DNA from: Mucilaginibacter sp.
GTDB taxonomy: Bacteria > Bacteroidota > Bacteroidia > Sphingobacteriales > Sphingobacteriaceae
Length of the DNA stretch: 64,000 nt
NCBI RefSeq assembly: GCF_025359345.1
Contig: NZ_JANYGQ010000009.1
Span: forward strand, 1-64,000
Direction of reading: 5' to 3'
A program made the translations under genes and the position numbers. Positions 28,834 through 39,900 of the stretch are shown here, one piece after another; within the stretch, counting starts at the first letter, position 1, and each line of letters begins with the position of its first letter. A model generated the notes under the pieces. The model made no database searches. It saw only the letters and a list, made by a program, of their open reading frames with translations, and was not told the DNA's origin.

Positions 28834-31800
28834 TTAGTTTATGCCTATACTCCTGCTCTGCCCTTTATCATTCGTCACCTCAACGCTCTTCACATCCTTC
28901 CCCACCGTAAAAAACCTGCCAGATTGCGATAAGAACGACGAACCGTAATAAAACTCCTGCTTTTCCTTTTTTCCGTTAGCATAAGTTATAATTGCACTTT
29001 CATCATCGGGCAGCAGTTTTATGTTATGCGCATTTGTTTTAAGCTGAAAGAGTTTCAACGCACCCCGGTTTTGGCTGGCTGCCAGCATGTATCCGCCTTT
29101 GTTATTTTGTAGTTTTACCAAAGCTTTACCATCGCCGGGTATGTAAATACCGCTTTGCATGATGCTTTGTGCGGTAAATCCGCCTTTGCCATCGCCTTTC
29201 AGCATCAGGCCATTCAGGGCATCATATCGGCCTACACCGACCTCGGTGCCATAATCATTTCCGTTTATCATTACATCGAGGTTGCCGTCACCGTCAAAAT
29301 CATCCACCACCATTCCGTTTATGGCCGATATTTGTGCCTGGTTGGGCAGTGGTATCATGGTAAATTTGCCATTGCCATCGTTCCTGATATAGCACGATTG
29401 CGAAGTGTTCGATTTTAGCCGCAACGCACCTTTGCGCATTTCGGGTGTAATAACCTCATCCATGGTTGCCACAGCGTACGATTTGTAATTGGTGTACCGC
29501 TTCTTAATGCTGATCATCTCCTTCAAAATATCCTCGCGTCCTACTGCCGGAAACTCCTTTTTAACGCCGTTTACATCCGGCAAAAAAATGGAGGTAAATG
29601 CACTGTATTCGCCGTTTTTATCAAAGTCTTTAGCGGTTAAATACACCGGGTATTGCTCACTAGCTTTGTACAATGTGTTTTGGCCAACGTTACCGACGAT
29701 GTAATCCATGCGGCCGGTATGCCTGAAATCGCCGGCAACTATACTGTTCCACCAACCGGTTTTACCGGCAATACTTGTGGACTGCGTTGCGTTTTTAAAT
29801 ATTCCGTGGTCGTTTTTTAAAAATGTTACCGGCATCCATTCACCCGCCAGCACCAGGTCGGGCCAGCCATCGTTATCGTAATCGGTAAACAGGGCATCGC
29901 ATACCAGGCCAATGTCTTTCAGCGCCGGGGCCACCTCAGCGGTCACATCTGTAAATTTCACCACCCCGTTTTTACTGTCGTTTCTTAGAATGCAGCTCGA
30001 TACCGGCTTTGGATAATTCCACGGATCGACCCTGCCCGATACAAAAAGGTCGGGTTTACCGTCTTTGTTATAGTCAAAGGCACGCACGCATAGTTTGCTG
30101 GTATGGTTTATTGGCAGGGCATAATTGGCCGGTTTAAAGTTGCCTTTGCCATCGTTCAGATAAAGCTTATCCTGGTAAGTGCTGTCGTTAGGTGCATTTT
30201 GGTAGCCGCCATGAGCTATGTACAGGTCTAATTTACCATCGCCGTTGGCATCAAATAACAGCATGCCTTCATCTTTTATGTTCGAGAAAGTGTTTTGCTC
30301 TGCTGCAAATGCATGCTGGACAAAAGCACCGTTTTGCTGTTGCAAAAATACCTGCGCCGGGTAAATGGAGTTGCCGCCAACTATAATATCATCCAAGCCA
30401 TCGCCATCAATATCGCCAACTGCGAGAGCCGGACTGTAGTCAGATAATTTGTGCGGCAATAACTTTTGAATGTTAAAGTCCACAAAATCCTTTTCGTTAT
30501 GTACAAAGTTGACGCCTTTTGCTTTAGTTACTTCGGTAAACAGGGTTTTATCTGCTGTTTTAGGGCTATCCCACACGTAGCTTTGTTTAGCATCGGCAAT
30601 GTTAACGGTGATTAGCCTGTTAGCCTTAACCTGTTGTAATACCTGTTTGTTCCCATTTGGCCAACGCACAACGATAGAATCGAGCACGCGGATTTTGCCT
30701 AAGCCAAAATGGGCAATGTTTTGATTGGTGGACAGGTAGCCCCTATATGGATTGTTTTCTGCTACCTGGTGTTTGCCGTTGTCGTAATAAATATCGGCCC
30801 AGGCACCAAAGCCGTTCAGGTTATGGGCATCGCCTTTAAATTTCAGCTGGATATAATTGGTATTAACCGTATCCTTATCGCGCGAAGTATTTTTATATAT
30901 AAGAGCCTCATCATTAATATTATTAATAATCATATCCATAGCGCCATCGTTATTCAAGTCGGCATACACGGCGCCGTTAGAAAATGTGGGGATGTTGAGG
31001 CCCCAGTCGTTAGTTTCGTCCTTAAAAGTCAGATTGCCATTATTTTGGTAGGCATAGTTATGAATTTTCACCGAAGGTATTTGGTCAAGCACCTGCTTTT
31101 TCGATCCTATGGCAAATGCGTTTTGCCGGTAGGTCATAAAATCGTGGTCTGTTAAATCCTTGGGAAAGCCATTGGTGATAATGATATCACGGAAGCCGTC
31201 ATTGTTAAAATCCGTTATCACAGGTGTCCAGCTCCAATCAGTTTGGGCGGTGCCGCTCATGAAACCAATTTCGCTGAAGGCAGGGCTGCCAACGGTGTCG
31301 TTTTGTAAAACCCTCGGCCCCTGGTTTATCTGCAGCGTATTACGTACATACTGGTATTGATAGCCAAATAGATCAAAACTTTGTATCGACTGGTAGCTAT
31401 TGGGACCCAACATCATTTTCTTACGGTAATTATCCTCGGGGTTCATATCCAGCTCAAACACGTCGGCAAGGCCGTCATTATTTATATCGATGATGTCCTG
31501 CCCCATGGCGTTGAACGAGGTGTGCTTAAAATATTCTTTGGAACGGTCGGTAAACGTACCATCGTGGTTATTGATATAAAGCAGGTTTGACGACAGAAAA
31601 TCGTTGCTTACATAGATGTCTTTCCAGCCGTCGCGGTTAATGTCGACAATAGTGGCAGCATGTCCAAAACCCTGGTATTTTATCCCTGCCTTCGCCGATA
31701 CATCCTTAAACACGGGGTGGTTCAATTTTGTATCCCATTCGTTGTGATACAGCCGCCCCATGCTCGGGATTAGGCCTTTATCCTTTGAGCCAAACACGTT

Positions 31801-32403
31801 TGGATAGTAATGCTCATTAGCTTCGTTTACAGTAAGGTACATATCCAGATTACCATCATTGTCATAGTCAAAAAACGCAGCCATGGTCGATTGTACGTTG
31901 ATATCCAATCCATATTCTTTGGCCATTTCTTTAAAATGTGGCACCCCGTCTTTATCTGCTCCCTGGTTAATATACAGCAGGTTGCGGCGCAGCAGCGAGT
32001 CCTTATAAATGGTATTACACACATAAATATCGGCCAGCCCGTCGTTGTTGATATCGATGATGGATACGCCCCGCCCCCACCTGCCCATGCCACCAACACC
32101 GGCTTTTTCGGTAACATCTTCAAACTTAAAATCGCCTTTATTTATATAGAGTTTATTGCTTACGCGATTGCCGGTAAAGTAAATATCCTGCAGGCCATCG
32201 TTGTTAAAATCACCAATCCCTACACCGCCTCCATTGTAAATATTTACGATGTCAAGCGGGTTTATAGAGTCGTTTTCGGCGATGGTATTGTTAAAAGTAA
32301 TGCCTGAATGTGAAGACGAAATTTGCTGGAATAGCGTTGGCTTTTTGCACGAAAAAAAACATATTACACACGAAACGAGCCCTAAAAGTATCGGTTTGTT
32401 CAT
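28834..32403 (-). CDS. giant FG-GAP/VCBS lipoprotein with ASPIC/UnbV domain
   Basis: 1189 residues; lipobox CFFSC with Cys19. At least twelve calcium-loop motifs of the D-x-N/D-x-D-G-x-x-D type occur (for example GDFNNDGLQDIYF, DINNDGLADIYV, FDYNKDGKPDLFV, DDFDGDGNLDVMI), implying two integrin-like propellers. Between them, at about 530-600, is an ASPIC/UnbV domain (VVRWPNGNKQVLQQVKAN). It is a cell-surface lipoprotein. Related Bacteroidota genes commonly sit near SusCD pairs. The function is not established. It is divergent from the propeller/cytochrome pair across a 515-base A/T-rich gap. Confidence 0.9.
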   Translation of the reverse strand: MNKPILLGLVSCVICFFSCKKPTLFQQISSSHSGITFNNTIAENDSINPLDIVNIYNGGGVGIGDFNNDGLQDIYFTGNRVSNKLYINKGDFKFEDVTEKAGVGGMGRWGRGVSIIDINNDGLADIYVCNTIYKDSLLRRNLLYINQGADKDGVPHFKEMAKEYGLDINVQSTMAAFFDYDNDGNLDMYLTVNEANEHYYPNVFGSKDKGLIPSMGRLYHNEWDTKLNHPVFKDVSAKAGIKYQGFGHAATIVDINRDGWKDIYVSNDFLSSNLLYINNHDGTFTDRSKEYFKHTSFNAMGQDIIDINNDGLADVFELDMNPEDNYRKKMMLGPNSYQSIQSFDLFGYQYQYVRNTLQINQGPRVLQNDTVGSPAFSEIGFMSGTAQTDWSWTPVITDFNNDGFRDIIITNGFPKDLTDHDFMTYRQNAFAIGSKKQVLDQIPSVKIHNYAYQNNGNLTFKDETNDWGLNIPTFSNGAVYADLNNDGAMDMIINNINDEALIYKNTSRDKDTVNTNYIQLKFKGDAHNLNGFGAWADIYYDNGKHQVAENNPYRGYLSTNQNIAHFGLGKIRVLDSIVVRWPNGNKQVLQQVKANRLITVNIADAKQSYVWDSPKTADKTLFTEVTKAKGVNFVHNEKDFVDFNIQKLLPHKLSDYSPALAVGDIDGDGLDDIIVGGNSIYPAQVFLQQQNGAFVQHAFAAEQNTFSNIKDEGMLLFDANGDGKLDLYIAHGGYQNAPNDSTYQDKLYLNDGKGNFKPANYALPINHTSKLCVRAFDYNKDGKPDLFVSGRVDPWNYPKPVSSCILRNDSKNGVVKFTDVTAEVAPALKDIGLVCDALFTDYDNDGWPDLVLAGEWMPVTFLKNDHGIFKNATQSTSIAGKTGWWNSIVAGDFRHTGRMDYIVGNVGQNTLYKASEQYPVYLTAKDFDKNGEYSAFTSIFLPDVNGVKKEFPAVGREDILKEMISIKKRYTNYKSYAVATMDEVITPEMRKGALRLKSNTSQSCYIRNDGNGKFTMIPLPNQAQISAINGMVVDDFDGDGNLDVMINGNDYGTEVGVGRYDALNGLMLKGDGKGGFTAQSIMQSGIYIPGDGKALVKLQNNKGGYMLAASQNRGALKLFQLKTNAHNIKLLPDDESAIITYANGKKEKQEFYYGSSFLSQSGRFFTVGKDVKSVEVTNDKGQSRSIGIN

Positions 32404-32918
32404 TATTAATCAGGATATTTTTTTATATTAATAATTATTTTACTGAATATTTCACTAAAATAACTTAACAAAAACATTCAATAATATGGCCGTTTTTGTT
32501 CATTTTTTTGGTTTATATCGTTATTATCTTAAGCCTGTAATTCTAAAAATCGCATCCAATTTGAATCCAATTTCTTTACCGGGAAATCAAATTTAATTTC
32601 AATCATTTACCTGTTGTAATACAAAAAATACAATCTATATTCAAAATAGTAAATCATTATAAAAAGCAGTTCACATTTCTCATTCTATTCATTTTACAAT
32701 CTATTAATAATCAACATTTTAAATTGAAATTAAAGTTTATACATACAAAATAAATATAATGAAAATCGGGCAAATACAGGCGTATTTTATTTATATTTAG
32801 CATTAAAACCGGTGAAAAAAGCATATTATCAAAAGCGATAAGACGTTCAATAAAAAACTGCTTTTTTTGACGAGTTATACTTATAGAACTTTTTATAAAA
32901 CCGATAGAATTAAACCAA
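32404..32918. other. divergent A/T-rich intergenic region
   Basis: 515 bases between the minus-strand VCBS gene and the plus-strand propeller gene, clearly richer in A/T than its flanks. It must hold two promoters. I saw no repeat, RNA structure or convincing small gene in it. Confidence 0.5.
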
Positions 32919-33662
32919 ATGCCAGGGCTAAACAATTTGAAAAGAACCGTATTTATTTTTTCAATAATTTTATTATCAATACTGTTATTAAGATGCAAAA
33001 GCACACCCGCTACACAAGTATTTTATTTGAACGATAATTTTATAGGGATAAAACACGATGGGGTGGTGAAGTTTTACGAAACAAAGGACCAAAAGAAATG
33101 GATATACGGCCCAAACAAAGATTTTAAAAACCCCGGCGGCGCGGAGCAGGTATTTTATTTCTTTGGCAGCTACATTGGGGCAAGGGATGGTAAAAACATA
33201 AAATTTTATCATACCGACAGGTCCGGCGCGTGGAACTATAGTGCAGGTAAGTACCTTACGCTCGCCGACAAAACCGACGGCGTTTTTTCCATCAATTACA
33301 GCACAATTGGGGCTTGGCTCGGTAAAACCATAAAATTTTATGAAACCAATAAACAAGGTCAGTGGGCGGCCAGTCCGCTCAAAAACTTCGTGAACGATGA
33401 CGACATTGATGGCGCATTCACCCCCGGGAATAATTTTTTAGCTGTGCGGGCGGGCAAAACCGTTAGGTTTTATTACGTAGATCCGCAAGGCAACTGGGCC
33501 AATCGTGGTAATCTTACGTTTACAAGTACCGGTGCGGTGGACCAGGTGTTTTATTTAAACACCGGATCAATGGGGGTTTTGAGCGGTAATACCATCAAAT
33601 TTTACCAGGTAAACAAACAAGGTACCTGGGAATATAAGCCGGGATTTGATTTTACCTTTTAA
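32919..33662 (+). CDS. lipoprotein with five exact 44-residue repeats, predicted five-bladed beta-propeller
   Basis: 247 residues; hydrophobic leader and lipobox with Cys26 (ILLLRCKS). Five repeats follow. The conserved Trp falls at 61, 105, 149, 193 and 237, and the K/R-F-Y triplet at 51, 95, 139, 183 and 227, so the period is 44 with no insertion. Each unit reads roughly VFY-x-x-G-x-x-G-K-x-I-K-F-Y-x-x-x-x-Q-G-x-W. Tachylectin-2, a sugar-binding five-bladed propeller, has five repeats of 47 residues in a similar order, so a closed five-bladed lectin-like propeller is a fair model. The family itself I do not recognise. The gene is 6 bases upstream of the heptaheme cytochrome gene. Confidence 0.8.
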   Translation: MPGLNNLKRTVFIFSIILLSILLLRCKSTPATQVFYLNDNFIGIKHDGVVKFYETKDQKKWIYGPNKDFKNPGGAEQVFYFFGSYIGARDGKNIKFYHTDRSGAWNYSAGKYLTLADKTDGVFSINYSTIGAWLGKTIKFYETNKQGQWAASPLKNFVNDDDIDGAFTPGNNFLAVRAGKTVRFYYVDPQGNWANRGNLTFTSTGAVDQVFYLNTGSMGVLSGNTIKFYQVNKQGTWEYKPGFDFTF

Positions 33663-33668
33663 CTGTAT

Positions 33669-34889
33669 ATGAAGAAGATAAATGTTGTTGCAGCAATTTG
33701 CGCAATAATGGCCTGTTTTGTTTACATGCAATGTAAAACCGCAAAACCCACCGACCCGCGCGGGGAGGCTTACGCCGGTGCGGCAACATGTGCAAAATGC
33801 CACAGCGCTATTTCCAACTCATCCCTGCATACGGCACATTATTTGGCAACAGTTCCGGCCAATCTTAATACTATCCATGGCAGTTTCGCTAAAAACGCAA
33901 ATATTTTTGATTTCAGTCCATCACAAAAAATTGTAATGGAAAAGCGTGATAGCGGGTTATTTCAAACCTATTATTTGAATGGGAAAGAAGCGGAAAAACA
34001 TCGTTTTGATATTGTTTTGGGCGGAGTAAAAGGCGAGAGTTACCTGTACTGGCACGGCAGTGCCTTAAACCAGTTGCCGGTTTCGTACTATTCAAAGCAA
34101 AACCAGTGGCTAATGAGTCCGGGCTATATGCCTGGCCAGGTGTATTTTAACCGGCCAATTGCTACCAGGTGTATGGAATGCCACGCCAGTAACATAAGCG
34201 GTTTACCTGACAAATCACCGCAACTAACCGGCGGCGAGCAGTTTGACAAAAGCAGTTTGGTGTACGGGATCGACTGTGAGAAGTGCCATGGCCCCGGCGC
34301 CCGGCATGTTGAGTTTCAAACCAATTACCCTGAAGTAAAAACGGCAAAATATATCGCAAGTTTCAAGTCGTTACCGCGCGAACGCAAACTGGATGTGTGC
34401 GGGGTATGTCATTCGGGCAATAAAAGCCCAATGTTGCGCTCAACTTTCGGATTTGTTCCAGGCGATACACTTGCCAATTACAAATTGCCCGAAATGGTTA
34501 GCGCAATTGATACCGGCCACCTCGACGTGCACGGCAATCAAATTCAACTTTTGCAAAGCAGCAAATGTTTTATGGGCAGCAAACTTGATTGCCAAACCTG
34601 CCACGATACTCACCAAAACCAACGGGGCAACCTTTTGCTTTATTCCCAAAAGTGCCTGGGTTGCCATAGTACCACCAAGCACAATTATTGCAAAATGGCC
34701 AATACCATTGATGCACAGTTAATTAAAACCAATTGCGTACAATGCCATATGCCGGCACTACCCTCAAGAGTGATTATCGCGCCAACCCAAACCAAAAGTG
34801 CATCGGCCGATATTTTGGTGCATACGCATCATATAGCCATTTATCCTCAGCAGGTGAAAAAGGTATTGGCAATGGCGGCTGGGAAATAA
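33669..34889 (+). CDS. heptaheme c-type cytochrome lipoprotein
   Basis: 406 residues; lipobox VYMQC with Cys22. Seven CxxCH motifs bind heme c: C41-H45, C168-H172, C203-H207, C244-H248, C308-H312, C329-H333 and C356-H360. Further histidines (for example HTHH near the end) may serve as distal ligands. The spacing resembles cytochrome c554-type proteins. Being a lipoprotein, it sits on the outer or inner membrane rather than free in the periplasm. It is co-transcribed with the 44-residue-repeat propeller. No oxidase or nrf-type gene is near, so the electron partner is unknown. Confidence 0.9.
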   Translation: MKKINVVAAICAIMACFVYMQCKTAKPTDPRGEAYAGAATCAKCHSAISNSSLHTAHYLATVPANLNTIHGSFAKNANIFDFSPSQKIVMEKRDSGLFQTYYLNGKEAEKHRFDIVLGGVKGESYLYWHGSALNQLPVSYYSKQNQWLMSPGYMPGQVYFNRPIATRCMECHASNISGLPDKSPQLTGGEQFDKSSLVYGIDCEKCHGPGARHVEFQTNYPEVKTAKYIASFKSLPRERKLDVCGVCHSGNKSPMLRSTFGFVPGDTLANYKLPEMVSAIDTGHLDVHGNQIQLLQSSKCFMGSKLDCQTCHDTHQNQRGNLLLYSQKCLGCHSTTKHNYCKMANTIDAQLIKTNCVQCHMPALPSRVIIAPTQTKSASADILVHTHHIAIYPQQVKKVLAMAAGK

Positions 34890-34918
34890 ATTACTATCAT
34901 TTGATATTGCCAATAACG

Positions 34919-35107
34919 CACCGGTCTGCGACCTGTGCTGATGGATGCCACCCCGTTGGAGCTATGAAATATCGGTTCATTTAGGAACAAAAGCATTGAA
35001 CAATATTTATCGGATTCCCATTCGATGTTATCCCAAAATCACACCATTTTGAACGTACTTCAAGCCCCAACGGGGCGAAATTCGCCAGCGCAGGTCGCAG
35101 GCCTACG
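34919..35107. repeat. imperfect inverted repeat with CCCCGTTGG arms
   Basis: The left arm at about 34,922-34,964 (GGTCTGCGACCTGTGCTG ... CCCCGTTGGAGCT) matches the reverse complement of the right arm at about 35,066-35,108 (GGCCTGCGACCTGCGCTG ... CCCCGTTGGGGCT) at most positions. Elements of this kind are frequent in Bacteroidota genomes. It fills the gap between converging genes. Confidence 0.75.
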
Positions 35108-35135
35108 CTAAAAGCATGTAAAGTTCTTCCACAAA

Positions 35136-35163
35136 AAATGCCGCTCCTTTCAAAGCGGCATTT
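35136..35163 (-). terminator. intrinsic terminator of the SusCD operon
   Basis: Read on the minus strand: AAATGCCGCT, an eight-base loop, AGCGGCATTT followed by more T. It lies 24 bases after the SusD stop codon. Confidence 0.8.
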
Positions 35164-35186
35164 ACAAAATATATTAAATCAACTAA

Positions 35187-36956
35187 CTAGTAACCAGAGT
35201 TTTGGGTAAGATTTGGGTTCAAACCGATTTCGGGTTGCGGGATTGGGCAAATATCATGACCAACCGGTAATGATGTGCGCCAAACACCATGCAACTTACC
35301 ATCGGCAGTTGGGCCGTATGGATAAGGTTGTGGGTTCAGGTTGTCAGTAGTACCATAAGCAGCGTGGATAAAATCACGGGCTACCTGGCCTGGGGTTGTA
35401 CCACCGGCACGACGCAGGTTGTAAAACAGCGAGTAATCACCGCTTAACTCATGGCGATATTCGCTTAACACCATTTGCATCGGATCGGTTATCGGGGTGG
35501 TAGCTTTGCCATCATAGGTAAGGCCATCCTGCATAACTGGAGGTGCAGTACCACCAAAGGCACGGTCTCTAACTAATTTCAAGTCGGCCATTGCTCCCGG
35601 GATATCTCCGGTGTGTACTTTACACTCAGCCCTGTCAAGTATAACTTCAGCATAACGCAGTAATATCTGGTCTTGTGAACCGAAAATGGCTGATGTTCCG
35701 TTAGCACCGGTAAGGTTCGGATCGCGCCATTTTTTTGCACAATAGTAGCCTGAACGGGTAAGGTCATCACCATACCAAGGCTGCCTTAAAGCGCCAACTG
35801 TATTGATGATTTTATCGTCATCGCCTTTGTATGATGAGTAGGTTTGCGAAGCGTTGTCTTTAACATTATTGGCAAAACCAGCCTGCACAACTGCGTAACC
35901 TTTTATGCCGCCCCATTTGGCTATAATACCAGGGCTCTGAATTTCGTCGCCCGGGCCTATAATGGTTAATGTTTTGCGCAAGTCGCCCGCCTGGTATGAG
36001 TACCAAAGGCCAGGGTTTCCATAATCATAACCAAAACCGCTTATTTCGTGTGGCCAGCTAAAGTCATCAATCCAGGCAATTTCGCCGCCATTTTGCCAGC
36101 CACCGTCCCAGCTTTGTGATTCACCTGTTGGCAAATCAAACTGAATTTCAAATAACGACTCGTCATTGTTCTGGTGATTAAATTCGTGAACATCAACAAA
36201 GTTTGGCATTAAGTGGTAGTTCGAAGTAAGCTCGCTGTTGTTAAATGCAGCTAAAGCCAAATCGTATTTCTTTAACCACATTTGGGCAGCGCCTTCGTAA
36301 CCGTAAGCAGCACCTTTTGTGGCGCGGCCAAGTTCGGCAGCAGGTAAAGCTGATTTTGACAACAATAAACCTTCAGCTTGTTTCATGTCTGATACTACCT
36401 GGGCAAATACCTGGTCCTGTGTGCTGCGCGGCGTTAAGCCTGTACCGCCTGGTTTTAATTCCAGCGGAACACCGCCAAAAGTACCGGCAAGATAGTAATA
36501 GGTCATGCCCCTCATAAAGTAAGCTTCGCCTGTTAACCGGTTTGCCAGTTCGGGGGTAACTACACCCTTGGCTTTGGCGGTTTCTACTATGCCGAATACC
36601 GAGTTAGCCCTTGCAATAGCGATGTAGGCATTTCTCCAAAAAGTGTCAATAGCACCAAAAGTAGGGCTGATGGTGTATGAGTTCCATGCAACGTCGGCAC
36701 CGTCATTATACCAGTCGTGCGAGAAGAAGTTTGCATAGTACCAAATTGACTTCTTCATCAGATCACTGTTCTGGTAGCTATCGTAAATACTGTTTACCAG
36801 CGCAACCACATCCTGCGATTTGGTAAATGTACCCGAGGCCGTAGAGTTTTGCTGATTTGTTTGCGTTAAAAAGTCTTTTTTACATCCCAGTGGTATCATC
36901 AGCACCGCAAACAGGCAGATGGCGACAAGGGTGATATTTTTCTTTTTCATTTTCAT
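35187..36956 (-). CDS. SusD/RagB-family outer-membrane lipoprotein of the PUL
   Basis: 589 residues; lipobox LMIPLGC with Cys25, then KKDFL. LTGEAYFMRGMTYYYLAGTFGGVPL and the C-terminal segment with SGDYSLFYNLRRAGG fit the RagB/SusD family with its TPR scaffold. SusD binds glycan at the surface and forms the lid on SusC. It starts 24 bases after the SusC gene and ends before a good terminator, so the pair is a complete operon. The substrate is presumably the one attacked by the GH43/31/95/27 enzymes upstream. Confidence 0.93.
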   Translation of the reverse strand: MKMKKKNITLVAICLFAVLMIPLGCKKDFLTQTNQQNSTASGTFTKSQDVVALVNSIYDSYQNSDLMKKSIWYYANFFSHDWYNDGADVAWNSYTISPTFGAIDTFWRNAYIAIARANSVFGIVETAKAKGVVTPELANRLTGEAYFMRGMTYYYLAGTFGGVPLELKPGGTGLTPRSTQDQVFAQVVSDMKQAEGLLLSKSALPAAELGRATKGAAYGYEGAAQMWLKKYDLALAAFNNSELTSNYHLMPNFVDVHEFNHQNNDESLFEIQFDLPTGESQSWDGGWQNGGEIAWIDDFSWPHEISGFGYDYGNPGLWYSYQAGDLRKTLTIIGPGDEIQSPGIIAKWGGIKGYAVVQAGFANNVKDNASQTYSSYKGDDDKIINTVGALRQPWYGDDLTRSGYYCAKKWRDPNLTGANGTSAIFGSQDQILLRYAEVILDRAECKVHTGDIPGAMADLKLVRDRAFGGTAPPVMQDGLTYDGKATTPITDPMQMVLSEYRHELSGDYSLFYNLRRAGGTTPGQVARDFIHAAYGTTDNLNPQPYPYGPTADGKLHGVWRTSLPVGHDICPIPQPEIGLNPNLTQNSGY

Positions 36957-36980
36957 GTCTTTAATTATTTATCTTCTTTA

Positions 36981-39900
36981 TTAGAAAGTTACGTTTAAAC
37001 CAACGGTGAAATATTTCGATGAAGGATAAGTACCGTTATCAATACCATTTTGTGTACCAAAGCCACCCTGTGTACCAATTTCAGGATCTAAACCTTTGTA
37101 ACCGGTTATGGTAAACAGGTTTTGGGTTGATGCGTAAAGCCTTAGTTTTGATATCGAAAGCTTCCTAACCAAAGCGCTTGGCAGTGTATAGCCAATTGTT
37201 AAGGTTTTCAGTTTCAGGTAGCTGCCATTTTCAATCCATTGACTTGACGGAACCGAGTTTAAATAAGAGTTATCGTTATAGTAAATCCTGGTGAATTCAT
37301 TTGATGGATTTGATTTGGTCCAGGCATTTTTATAATATTCCTGGCTAAGGTTTTCAACCCCTACGAAACCGCGGTTCTGGAAAGTTTCCAGGTTGCTTTC
37401 TTCGTAGTTCAAAATTTTGTTGCCGTAGCTACCGTAGAAGTAAAGGTTAATATCCCATGCCTTGTAGGTAGCATCAAGATTAAGGCCTCCAAAAAACTTT
37501 GGCTGTGGGTTACCCAGGCTAACCTGATCGCTTGCGTTTACAACGCCGTCGCCGTTAATATCAGCAAATAACCTATCGCCCGGGCCGGTAAGCGCCTGGT
37601 AGTAAAATTTATTAACGCCATTTGTTTTGGCTGATGCATTTGCGTTTAATGCATTAATTTGGTCTTGCGATTGGATAACGCCTATTGATTTATATCCAAA
37701 AAACTCACCAACCGGCTGGCCGATGTGGGTTTCGCTATAAACTCCCCAGCCCTGGCCATTCAGGTTAACTGCACCATTAGGACTGTTAAGCGGGTTGGTT
37801 ATAAAAGTTGTACCGGAGTTTAAGGCGGTAAGTTTGTTTGTAATGAATGAAACCGTTAAACCAGCGCCAAGCCTTAAATCGCTTGAAGTAGCATGGCTGT
37901 AATTCAGGGCAAACTCCCAGCCTTTGTTGCTCATTGTGCCTACGTTTTGCGATTCATTGGTATAACCTGTTTGCGGCGGTACAGCAATATATAATAAAAA
38001 GTCTTTCGATTTCCTGTTAAACCAGTCAACAGTTAGGGTCAAATCGCCATGTAAAAATGCCATATCAGCACCGATATCGGTTTGGTAATCAGTTTCCCAC
38101 CGAAGGTTCGGGTTCTCCGGAGATGTTGCCGCTATACCTGGCTGGTATATTTTATTGAATGGATAACCAAGGTTACCGCTATTGGTAGATGCTGAACCGG
38201 TTGAATATTGTGCTTCGTATTGGAACAAGCCGATAGGGCCTTCGTTACCAACCTCGCCATAGCTACCCCTTAATTTAAAATTGGTAAGCCAGTCAACACC
38301 TTTCAAAAAGTCTTCTTCTTTTACTTTCCATGACACAGCTCCTGATGGGAACGTACCATATTTATGCCCAACATCAAATTTTGAGGAACCGTCGCGACGT
38401 ACAGTACCGGTAATAAAGTACCTGCCGGCATAGTTATAGCTCAACCTTACAAACTGCGATGCAAGCGACTGAATGTTTTGCGCGCTGGTGCCAAGCTTTA
38501 AATTGCTAACCTGCGATATATCCCGGATTTGAGAATTTGGAGGGACACCGCTGCCGCTGAAACCATTGTTGGTTAATTCCTGTTCAGACACACCACCTAA
38601 GAAATCAATAGTATGTTTGCCAAAAGTGCGATTATAAGAAAGTGTATTTTCCCATATCCAGTCAAACGAGGTATTTAAGTTTTGATTGTAGAATGCATTT
38701 TGAGTTGCACCCGCCTGTGAGCCATACTGGTTAACCAGGCGGTCATCTTCAGGTTGAAAATAGGAGCCGTTTATACCTGTTACGGTAACACCCGCGTTGG
38801 TTTTGATTTTAAGGCCCTCAATGATGGTGGCTTCCAACGATGAGTTGGTTAAAAAGAACTGGCTTATGTTTTGGTATTGATTGTGGCTGATGCCGTAAAC
38901 CGGGTTGTTATATTTAGCAACATAGGTATAAATAGGATTAAAAAAACCGTAGTTACCGTTACTATCACTTATCTGGCTGGTCTGCTTGTTACCACCGTCA
39001 AGCGTTGGTGGTAATTGCGCCAGGTTACCCAATGAACCGGTACCAAACGGGTTGTTAGCATTTTGATAGCTGTACTTGGCACTGGTTGATGATTTTAACC
39101 ATTTGGTAGGCTGATAATCAAGGTTAAGACCCAGTGTAAGCCTTTTAAAGAATGAGCCAAGCACTATACCTTTCTGATCGTAATAACCAATTGAAGCCGA
39201 CGACTGAACCTTGTCGTTACCACCGCGTATAGCAAGGCTATAATTTTGTGTTAAACCAGTACGGTAAATTGCATTTTGCCAATCAACACTGGTAAGCGAT
39301 GTCGGGTCGTTCCAGTTGGATAGCACACTAAACTGCTTTGCAGGATCGTCTGCTGCCTGTTGCACAGCCAGTGTAGCAAATTGCTGGGCGTTTAATAATT
39401 TGTACTCTTTAGGTCTGCTTTGGAAAGCTGTGTAGGCGTTAAACTCAACTGTGGTACCATCTTTTTTACCTTTTTTGGTATTGATGATAACCACACCGTT
39501 GGCTGCACGTATACCATAAATAGATGTTGCAGAAGCATCCTTTAAAATGTCGATAGATGCAATATCACTTGGGTTGATGTTATTAATACCACCTGTTTCG
39601 AGTGCGTAACCATCAACAACATATAAAGGACTGTTGCCATATTGTGCCAAACTACCGGTACCGCGTATTAATATACTAACATTGCCGCCTGGGCTGGCAT
39701 CGTTATTGGTAACCTGCACACCTGCTGCACGGCCTTGTAAGGCTTGCTCAACCGAAGTAACCGGAACCTTAGCAATAGTAGCCGCGCTAACCGAACTGAT
39801 CGCACCGGTAAGGTCGGTGCGCTTTTGGGTGCCGTAACCTACCGATACTACCACAACCTCATTCAGGTTGCTAACCGCAGATGCAAGCTTAACGTTGTAC

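Noticed and set aside
32711-33004. 97-residue minus-strand frame
   Set aside because: Lies in A/T-rich intergenic DNA and overlaps the start of the propeller gene; composition (I, F, N, K) reflects the base bias.
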